From assembly GCA_022181005.1 (NCBI GenBank), contig BQMV01000454.1, forward strand, positions 1 to 7,431: 7,431 bases of DNA, given 5' to 3'. This document shows, piece after piece, positions 1 to 4,792 of this stretch. Positions within the stretch are counted from its first letter, which is position 1; each line of letters begins with the position of its first letter. The notes below the pieces were generated by a model. That model saw only the letters and a program-made list of their open reading frames with translations, was not told where the DNA came from and did no database searches. A program made the position numbers and the translations under genes. This DNA comes from Anaerolineaceae bacterium. GTDB lineage: Bacteria > Chloroflexota > Anaerolineae > Anaerolineales > Villigracilaceae.

Positions 1-1140
1 GATTGTGGTTCCATCGGGCGAAAAAGCGAAAGGCCCGAAAGATCCAAGGGACAACAGGTTGCGCTTGTCCCCGCCATTCAAATCCATCGTTGCCATAGAA
101 GGAGAAAATGAACCGTTGAGATGATTGTCAACAAGAAGCGTCCCTGATAATCCGGCAGGAATATTCGTTGGCAGACTTTCTTGGTTCATCCAATTTTCAT
201 TCAAAAAACAGGAATTATGAAATTCGCTATTTGCAGCCGATGGTTGTTTATCAATCGAAGCAGGGTCAAAGCTAATTTGCCAGTTTCCCTGTGCTTGAAA
301 GGAAACCAAACTAAAATTAAACTGGTGCTTGCCTTTTGGGAATCCGTCCCCATACCTGAAGAGCGTGATAATCTGCCCATCTTGAAAAGTGGTATAGAGA
401 TCATCGCCAGAAAAGGATTGAACAGCCGTATCCAAAACTAGCACTCTTCTAACTTCTGGGGATCCAATTATTTTAAATTCCAAGAACGGCATACCATCTT
501 TCGTTAGTGCCTTGACGCTTGATAAATGGACCCGATGTCCCGCCAACACAAAATCTCCGTTTAAAGGCCATTCCTGATTTTCCTGGGGATTATCTCCAAA
601 ATCTACTTCAAAACCAGGACTGGTTATTTGATCTCCTTCAAAATGGAAATCTGCTGACAACACGGTCAGAGTCAACATCCCTGGCGCGCCTCTTCCCCAA
701 GTATAAAAACTGAATTCCAATCCTGTGGACATGCCAGTTAAGCCAAAATCCAGTGGTGCAATCGGGATTGGTTTGCCGGTCGAATCTGTCAGGATCATTT
801 CAGATATATCAACATTCTCGACTGACCCATTCGTTGCGTCATTTAGGTTCAAAGCCCCGTGTATGAAATAACGATCCTGGAAAGTCGCAATTTGGTCGAT
901 GGTTACACTCAGTCGCGGAAAGTTTTTTGGGTATGGCGTTGGGGATGGGGATGGGGAATTGATCGCACCCTGAGTAGCAGGCAATGTGTCAGAAGGTGTA
1001 ACAACCTGTTCTTGATTATTCGCCGACTTCATCTTGAAAAGCACCGAAAAGGCTAGAAGCAACATAAACACTATCACCAGTACTGCCCAGAGAATTTTTC
1101 TCAAAGGGGACTGATTTGTAGTTGGGTTGTTTTTACTCAT
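1..1140 (-). CDS. Membrane-anchored beta-sandwich protein, probable C-terminal beta-propeller (partial)
   Basis: An uninterrupted minus-strand frame of 380 codons runs from the ATG at 1140 to the window edge, so the C-terminus is missing. A weak AGGA ribosome site lies at 1150-1147. Residues 1-13 are polar, about 14-34 form one hydrophobic helix (ILWAVLVIVFMLLLAFSVLF) flanked by Arg/Lys, and 60-71 are a Ser/Pro linker (NSPSPSPTPYP). The remainder is beta-rich and looks like two sandwich domains, roughly 75-180 and 190-300, with the join 'FGDNPQENQEWPLNG' seen in DUF4179/DUF5643-like Chloroflexota proteins (family resemblance from memory, not searched). The last visible residues, FAFSPDGTTI, match the start of a TolB/WD40-like propeller blade. 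The protein is therefore probably anchored in the cytoplasmic membrane with its domains outside. It is divergent from the 1309-2954 operon and shares its regulatory region. No enzymatic role can be assigned. Confidence 0.85.
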   Translation of the reverse strand, partial: MSKNNPTTNQSPLRKILWAVLVIVFMLLLAFSVLFKMKSANNQEQVVTPSDTLPATQGAINSPSPSPTPYPKNFPRLSVTIDQIATFQDRYFIHGALNLNDATNGSVENVDISEMILTDSTGKPIPIAPLDFGLTGMSTGLEFSFYTWGRGAPGMLTLTVLSADFHFEGDQITSPGFEVDFGDNPQENQEWPLNGDFVLAGHRVHLSSVKALTKDGMPFLEFKIIGSPEVRRVLVLDTAVQSFSGDDLYTTFQDGQIITLFRYGDGFPKGKHQFNFSLVSFQAQGNWQISFDPASIDKQPSAANSEFHNSCFLNENWMNQESLPTNIPAGLSGTLLVDNHLNGSFSPSMATMDLNGGDKRNLLSLGSFGPFAFSPDGTTI

Positions 1141-1182
1141 TTTCTATCCTGTTGATTTACATTCAGTTTGCACAAAATCACT

Positions 1183-1195
1183 TTAGCAATGCTAA
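1183..1195. promoter_or_regulatory. Dyad 1 in divergent intergenic region
   Basis: TTAGCA-A-TGCTAA is a perfect palindrome with 6-bp arms and a one-base centre. It lies between the divergent genes at 1140 and 1309, five bases from the next dyad. The size fits an operator half-site pair better than an RNA hairpin, because the loop would be too small. The regulator is unknown. Confidence 0.4.
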
Positions 1196-1199
1196 TTTT

Positions 1200-1219
1200 A
1201 TACGATCATTAGGTCGTAT
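1200..1219. promoter_or_regulatory. Dyad 2, over the likely -10 box of the minus-strand gene
   Basis: ATACGA-N8-TCGTAT is an inverted repeat with 6-bp arms. Read on the minus strand, its end overlaps TATAAA/TAAAAT (1202-1195), the best -10 candidate for the gene starting at 1140; no good -35 box is visible there. A protein bound here would be placed to block that promoter. This is inference from position only. Confidence 0.4.
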
Positions 1220-1221
1220 CC

Positions 1222-1241
1222 CACTGTGGATTTCCACAGTG
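1222..1241. promoter_or_regulatory. Dyad 3, perfect 9-bp inverted repeat touching the operon -35 box
   Basis: CACTGTGGA-tt-TCCACAGTG has perfect 9-bp arms. Its right arm shares three bases (1239-1241) with the proposed -35 box of the plus-strand operon. It is followed by ACAAGATT rather than a T-run, so it does not look like a terminator. The centre lies about 43 bp upstream of the predicted transcription start, a position compatible with either an activator or a repressor site. Confidence 0.5.
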
Positions 1242-1268
1242 ACAAGATTCATCTTGAGTATGTATAGT
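1239..1268 (+). promoter_or_regulatory. Probable sigma70-type promoter of the 1309-2954 operon
   Basis: GTGACA (1239-1244, 5/6 to TTGACA), an 18-bp spacer and TATAGT (1263-1268, 5/6 to TATAAT). Transcription would start near 1275. This excludes the in-frame ATG at 1270 and supports the start at 1309. A weaker alternative further upstream is TTGCAC (1168-1173) with GCTAAT (1191-1196), 17 bp apart. Confidence 0.5.
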
Positions 1269-1308
1269 TATGCAAAAGTTCATCCGAGTTAAAAGGAGAT
1301 TCAATACA

Positions 1309-1905
1309 ATGAACAAAAAATATCTACATATCTTGGCTATTCTTGTTTTATTTGTGACAGGTATATCAGTCCCTACCATAAATGCTCGGGCTGTTTGCTC
1401 AGATGGTCATGGATGTAGTACCACTTGCACAACTGGCCAAAATTGTTGGTATAAAGATGCGGCTTATACACAATCGCGGGGGACAAGCGGCACGCATGCC
1501 TGGCAATATTGTTCGACGGATGCAATTACGGTTGCAGGATCCCCCACAACTACTGTGTCTGGAACATATGGTGGCGTTAATAATGAATTGCGTTGGAGCG
1601 CCTATTGTATTGTAAATTGGACGCGAGGAAAGGTGGCAACTACTGCAAATGGTACATATCAAATGGCTATAAGAGCTGTTCCATCTAATTCGGGTTTTTA
1701 CGCCGCTGAGTACTGGATTAATGTAGTAGTTGGTTTCCAAAAGTATACCCTAATGGTGGATGGCAACTCCACAGTTACAGCCAATACAGGGCTATATAAT
1801 ACTCTTTGTACTGGCGCTAAGGATAGTCATAATAGGTCTACAGGATGGGGCGGTAATCCAAACTGCACAAATTTGTATAATCCAAAGGCGTCTGCTTCTG
1901 CCTAG
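1309..1905 (+). CDS. Secreted Cys-rich DUF2690-family protein
   Basis: 198 residues from the ATG at 1309. I chose this start over the in-frame ATG at 1270 because AAGGAG (1293-1298) precedes it, the promoter -10 box abuts 1270, and it gives a textbook signal peptide: NKK, then a hydrophobic stretch (residues 5-21), then NARA with probable cleavage after A28. The mature part has eight Cys (30, 36, 40, 46, 68, 100, 167, 186), an even number that suggests disulfides. The pattern CSTDAITV (68-75) then NELRWSAYCIVNW (92-104) matches the conserved core of DUF2690, in which Cys/Asp-Ala-Thr-Val and 'ELRYS..C...WA' recur (family assigned by memory). After this core comes a segment of about 90 residues that I do not recognise. 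The function of DUF2690 is unknown; the protein is probably extracellular. It is the first gene of a two-gene operon, 32 nt before the next start. Confidence 0.85.
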   Translation: MNKKYLHILAILVLFVTGISVPTINARAVCSDGHGCSTTCTTGQNCWYKDAAYTQSRGTSGTHAWQYCSTDAITVAGSPTTTVSGTYGGVNNELRWSAYCIVNWTRGKVATTANGTYQMAIRAVPSNSGFYAAEYWINVVVGFQKYTLMVDGNSTVTANTGLYNTLCTGAKDSHNRSTGWGGNPNCTNLYNPKASASA

Positions 1906-1937
1906 CAGTAAAAACTTTCACAGGAGAGAAAATAGCT

Positions 1938-2954
1938 ATGAAAACAAAAACGTTGCTCGTTCTGTTGAGCGTAATTCTGAGTATTGGGCTCTTGGCCGCA
2001 TTTGGAATGAACAAGATTTTTTCGTCAGCAGACAGTAATAAGACTAACGTAAATGTGAATCTCATATGGTCGACCTATACCAACGATCATGTCGCTATTG
2101 AGTACAGAGTACAAGGACAAATTGTAACCCCCTATGGGGTGCTCGCAAGTTGCCCGGTTGGAGGTTCACAGGTTCTGAATGGAAAAGGCAATTTAATAAG
2201 CGGAAACAACAACGATTTTACATACTGTCGCCCAGATGGAAATGGTGGGTATTTGGTAACCCAATTCTTCTATTCAGATTATGGCAAAAATAAGCCAGAA
2301 AAAGTCAAAATTAAAATCGGCGATGTTGATGATCTTGATGCAAATAATGGCACAGTTGTTCACATCGCGCCAGTGGGGGATTTTTCCTTTAGCCTTTCAT
2401 CCCAATCAGATACACAAAGCGTTTCTTATCCGTCCGATATTGCCCAGGCAGCGAGCGGCTTGAACATGAAAATAAAACGGGTGGATTTCAGTCCCTCGCT
2501 TGCCAAAGTGGATGCTTGTGTGACGCTCCCTGATACGGGTGATTGGTTAGTTGATGGTTATATGCTTAACACAGGGCAAAATATACCCCTTACGTATTGG
2601 ACAATTCCAAATTACAAAAAGCCAGGAGTATTGGATAACGTTCAAAGATGCTTTTCATTTGTCTTTACAGGAATCCCCGATTACACAACCATCAAAAAAG
2701 GCGACCTTTCATTTGTTGTCGATAAAGTTTCTCGAAACGTGCCTGAATGTGTAAAAGGAGCCAACTGGGAGAAAATCAAAGATGAACTACAAAAATATGG
2801 CATTGATTCCTTGCAACCTGATGCGGGAGGAAATTACTGTTTCGCAGGTGCAGTTGACAGCCTGCTTGAATCTGAGAATGCCAGTTTAAATCTTTGGATT
2901 GAGAATGCTTTGAAAGAAGAGGTCAAAGGACCCTTAACAATAACTGTAAAGTAA
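1938..2954 (+). CDS. Membrane-anchored DUF4179-like extracytoplasmic protein
   Basis: 338 residues; AGGAG at 1922-1926 precedes the ATG. Residues 1-5 are basic and 6-23 hydrophobic (LLVLLSVILSIGLLAAFG), with no clear cleavage site, so it is probably a signal anchor. The ectodomain looks like two beta-rich domains. The first, about 37-155, begins 'LIWSTYTNDHVAIEYRVQG', which resembles the opening strand pair of DUF4179-type domains (W.YaD..rv.iey.v.G). The second, about 172-338, contains 'VDFSPSLAKVDACVTLPDTG', also typical of these Chloroflexota proteins. Both are recollected resemblances, not searches. Several Cys could form disulfides. Related proteins are often fused to anti-sigma factor domains; none is present here, so signalling is only a possibility. 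It is co-transcribed with the upstream secreted protein, ends at an intrinsic terminator, and resembles the divergent protein at 1-1140 in layout. Confidence 0.8.
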   Translation: MKTKTLLVLLSVILSIGLLAAFGMNKIFSSADSNKTNVNVNLIWSTYTNDHVAIEYRVQGQIVTPYGVLASCPVGGSQVLNGKGNLISGNNNDFTYCRPDGNGGYLVTQFFYSDYGKNKPEKVKIKIGDVDDLDANNGTVVHIAPVGDFSFSLSSQSDTQSVSYPSDIAQAASGLNMKIKRVDFSPSLAKVDACVTLPDTGDWLVDGYMLNTGQNIPLTYWTIPNYKKPGVLDNVQRCFSFVFTGIPDYTTIKKGDLSFVVDKVSRNVPECVKGANWEKIKDELQKYGIDSLQPDAGGNYCFAGAVDSLLESENASLNLWIENALKEEVKGPLTITVK

Positions 2955-2966
2955 GGCGCCTAATGG

Positions 2967-3005
2967 TAATCGGGCGGGAGAACGTATCCTGCCCGATTAT
3001 TGTTT
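2967..3005 (+). terminator. Intrinsic terminator of the 1309-2954 operon
   Basis: TAATCGGGCGGGA (2967-2979) pairs with TCCTGCCCGATTA (2987-2999): 13 bp with one G-T wobble and a 7-nt loop, followed by TTGTTT. It begins 12 nt after the stop codon. Confidence 0.85.
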
Positions 3006-3010
3006 AATCT

Positions 3011-3185
3011 ATCCGTGTCGCGGATAGCCTTGCGGATTTCCACTTACAATGTTACCCAGGGATCAAATCCTCCGCGTCCAACCACGGTTGCGCGCCGCGT
3101 CGTTTCAGCGTGCGGTACAACTCGGCGCCTTCGGCTTGTCCGCGGAGGCGTGGCAGAGGAAGACTTTGAGGGGGCGTTTGTCCAT
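3011..3185 (-). pseudogene. Decayed N-terminal fragment of a TIR-domain protein
   Basis: Read on the minus strand, three pieces in different frames line up as one TIR N-terminal half. (1) ATG at 3185 to 3132 gives MDKRPLKVFLCHASADKP, the first strand and box-1 region. (2) After an 8-nt joint (3131-3124) that is one base short of three codons, 3123-3055 gives ELYRTLKRRGAQPWLDAEDLIPG, ending at a TAA (3054-3052) exactly where the family has Gln in 'PGQ.W'. (3) CAT TGT, then a one-base deletion, then 3043-3011 gives VEIRKAIRDTD. The gene thus has two single-base deletions and one nonsense change, and is cut off before the second half of the domain. TIR domains are protein-interaction or NAD-cleaving modules, in bacteria often in phage defence. 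This copy cannot make an intact domain. No good ribosome site precedes the ATG. Confidence 0.85.
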
Positions 3186-3215
3186 AAAGGATGAATTATG
3201 AAGGAGGAAGGGTGA

Positions 3216-3250
3216 AAAGCGACGCGCTTCTGAAATGGGCGCGTCGTTTT
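3216..3250 (-). terminator. Terminator of the hicB-like gene, possibly bidirectional
   Basis: CGACGCGC (3220-3227) pairs with GCGCGTCG (3239-3246), extended by a G-T wobble and A-T pairs. On the minus strand the stem begins 2 nt after the hicB stop and is followed by CTTTTC. On the plus strand it is followed by TTTTGG. Either direction would work; the gene context favours minus. Confidence 0.7.
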
Positions 3251-3252
3251 GG

Positions 3253-3606
3253 TTATTTCGTTTTCTTACGGGCTTCGCGCTTCTCACGAATCCGTTTGAC
3301 GACGGTATCCATATCTTGATTATCCAGCCACTCATGGCGGTCTTTGGAGTAATCGCCGCGCCCTGTCATTTCAAACAATTGCTCTATTGGAAAAGCTTGA
3401 TTGCTTATCGTCTCTGCCCAGCCTTGCGTAAAACTCTTATCAGCAGGTTTGAGAGTTACCTTGGTTTCAAGATAAGTTTGAATCGCGTCTTTGATATTTT
3501 CAATCGCTTCCAGTTCGGTTTCCCCTTGCGACCAACAACCTGGAAGTCCAGGCGCCCAAACGGCAAAGCCTTCGTCCGTTTCTTCGAGTCGGATTTTGTA
3601 TTTCAT
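3253..3606 (-). CDS. hicB: HicB-like antitoxin, solitary
   Basis: 117 residues from the ATG at 3606, chosen over an ATG nine codons upstream because AGGAGAT lies 7-13 nt before it. The N-terminal domain (1-46) is a clear HicB/UPF0150 fold: YKIRLEETDEGFAVW, then PGLPGCWSQGETELEAIENIKDAI, with the conserved LPGC-S-G-T-EA-NI pattern. HicB proteins bind and neutralise the HicA mRNA interferase and usually repress their own operon. Residues 47-117 are longer than the linker of minimal HicBs, show no helix-turn-helix or ribbon-helix-helix that I can recognise, and end in a basic tail (KRIREKREARKKTK). No HicA reading frame exists on either side: a terminator follows directly, and 143 bp upstream lies an unrelated gene. 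It may be an orphan antitoxin, a stand-alone regulator or a remnant of a lost pair. The family call is firm; the biological role is not. Confidence 0.85.
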   Translation of the reverse strand: MKYKIRLEETDEGFAVWAPGLPGCWSQGETELEAIENIKDAIQTYLETKVTLKPADKSFTQGWAETISNQAFPIEQLFEMTGRGDYSKDRHEWLDNQDMDTVVKRIREKREARKKTK

Positions 3607-3632
3607 GGTCTTATCTCCTGAACATTGCAGCA

Positions 3633-3659
3633 ATTATACAACCAAAAAATATCTGTCTA
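3633..3659 (-). promoter_or_regulatory. Probable promoter of the hicB-like gene
   Basis: On the minus strand, TAGACA (3659-3654, 5/6) and a perfect TATAAT (3638-3633), separated by a short 15-bp spacer. The predicted start near 3626 leaves a leader of about 20 nt that contains the ribosome site. The short spacer lowers confidence in the -35 box, not in the -10 box. Confidence 0.5.
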
Positions 3660-3749
3660 CTTTGGGTTCCTCAACGCCCTCACCAATTTCTTATATCCTC
3701 CCTTCACAAACGAATCCAAGCGATGCAGATGCCACAGAAATAATGAGTC

Positions 3750-4553
3750 TTATGGAGCGCGGCGAAATCGAAACAACGACCGCAACCCCTCCCACGGATT
3801 CTCGCCGCGTAGGATCGCGCGTCCATGCAGAAGCAGGCTGACCTGCGAAAGACCGAACCAGAGGAGGAAGAGAGTCAAAAAAGTCGAAGCGAGGTCCATC
3901 CACACAGGCAGGGATTCTTTGACACATGCCACTTGCTCGCGCCAGCCTTTCACTTTTTCTTGATACGACTCCACATCGGCAAGAAATCCTTGCAAACTCG
4001 CACGCGATTCCTCGAGGTTGCCGCCGAAGAGTTGCGACGCGTCATTCAACAACACCGATGCCTGCTTGGCAAGATCGCCCACGTCCGTGATCCGCGATTC
4101 GAGCGCGTCGGCAGAATCGATCAGGTCGGTGAGCATCTGGTCGGGAATGTTCACTTTGACGAACGGCACGATGTTGAGACCAAACACCACCACGCGCACA
4201 TCCTGCAGCGTGTCGCGCGCCGAGACCAGCCGCTCTTGCGCGGTCGCCAACTCGGGGAGCAGTTCATCGTTCAACGTGGTTTGCACGCTCTCCAAAAATG
4301 ACTCGGGGTTGCTTTGCCTCAACGCTTGTTCCGTTTCATTGACAGTTTGGAGCGCGCGCGTCAACTCCGTTTCAAAGGTCGTCAGAGCGGCTTGCGTCTG
4401 TCGCAGTTCAGAATCGACTCCTCCAAGCGCCGCCAACGCTTTCTCAGTCAGCGGCTCGTTATACATCCATGCTAGAGCGATGCCGACCAGACTCGCCGCT
4501 AATGCCAAAGAACTAATTCCGATCAACGCGCCTGCTGCGATCTTTCGCCTCAT
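3750..4553 (-). CDS. Two-helix membrane protein with coiled-coil ectodomain, function unknown
   Basis: 267 residues from the ATG at 4553. The frame stays open to an ATG at 4643, but that lies upstream of the likely -10 box at 4608-4603, while AAGGA sits about 10 nt before 4553 and the shorter form begins MRRK directly before a membrane helix. Helix 1 spans about 5-30 (IAAGALIGISSLALAASLVGIALAW). Residues about 35-215 are acidic, rich in Ala/Leu/Glu/Gln and almost free of Cys and Pro, with heptad-like spacing: long helices, probably coiled coils, outside the membrane. Helix 2 spans about 220-241 (WMDLASTFLTLFLLWFGLSQ). A short basic cytoplasmic tail follows (LRSLFRFRRAP). I do not recognise a named family. 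By shape it could be an envelope spacer, scaffold or adaptor. It stands alone, 143 bp before the hicB-like gene and divergent from the transporter. Confidence 0.8.
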   Translation of the reverse strand: MRRKIAAGALIGISSLALAASLVGIALAWMYNEPLTEKALAALGGVDSELRQTQAALTTFETELTRALQTVNETEQALRQSNPESFLESVQTTLNDELLPELATAQERLVSARDTLQDVRVVVFGLNIVPFVKVNIPDQMLTDLIDSADALESRITDVGDLAKQASVLLNDASQLFGGNLEESRASLQGFLADVESYQEKVKGWREQVACVKESLPVWMDLASTFLTLFLLWFGLSQVSLLLHGRAILRGENPWEGLRSLFRFRRAP

Positions 4554-4602
4554 CGTTTCATCCTTTCCCGAATCCATTAAGCGCATTCGCGCTATTTTTT
4601 GG

Positions 4603-4608
4603 ATTATA
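4603..4608 (-). promoter_or_regulatory. Probable -10 box for the 4553 gene
   Basis: A perfect TATAAT on the minus strand (4608-4603), with transcription predicted from near 4596, about 43 nt before the ATG. No convincing -35 box lies 15-18 bp upstream. It supports the start at 4553 over the one at 4643. Confidence 0.4.
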
Positions 4609-4640
4609 TCTAAATCAACGTTCATTTCGCAGGCTAGGCG

Positions 4641-4662
4641 CATTCGTTCTTATAGAAGAATG
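4641..4662. repeat. Imperfect inverted repeat in divergent intergenic region
   Basis: CATTC-g-TTCT, loop TAT, AGAA-GAATG: nine pairs with one bulged G. It lies upstream of both divergent genes (4553 and 4793). A 12-bp direct repeat, GAATCCATTAAG, occurs on both sides of it, at 4570-4581 and 4677-4688. This could be an operator or a decayed small repeat element; neither is shown. Confidence 0.35.
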
Positions 4663-4728
4663 CTCAAGTCTCGGATGAATCCATTAAGAACGGCTGCGCC
4701 TCAATTCGCGCGTCTGCCTGTCAGCGCT

Positions 4729-4737
4729 TGGTATACT
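4729..4737 (+). promoter_or_regulatory. Extended -10 promoter of the transporter gene
   Basis: TG-g-TATACT (4729-4737) is an extended -10 element with 5/6 match to TATAAT. The -35 region (CGCGTC) is poor, as is common for extended -10 promoters. The leader to the ATG at 4793 would be about 50 nt. Confidence 0.45.
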
Positions 4738-4792
4738 AGCGCAGCCCACGGCTTCCTCATCCGCCTCTATCTATATGTAAAAAGAAACCGCC

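Noticed and set aside
181..713. Several short plus-strand frames at 181-441 and 519-713
   Set aside because: They lie antisense to the continuous 380-codon minus-strand gene and have no ribosome site or recognisable product.
1183..1241. CRISPR-like or riboswitch reading of the clustered dyads
   Set aside because: The arms are three different sequences without regular spacers, and no conserved riboswitch core is visible; operator sites are the simpler reading.
1270..1308. Longer start for the DUF2690-like protein at 1270
   Set aside because: It has no Shine-Dalgarno motif, it abuts the probable -10 box, and it would place a strongly basic extension before an otherwise standard signal peptide.
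1399..1740. Minus-strand open frame of 113 codons, Cys/Ser-rich
   Set aside because: It is antisense to the secreted DUF2690-like protein, which has a signal peptide, a ribosome site and conserved motifs.
3235..3621. Plus-strand open frame of 128 codons
   Set aside because: It is antisense to the HicB-like gene, whose family motif is clear.
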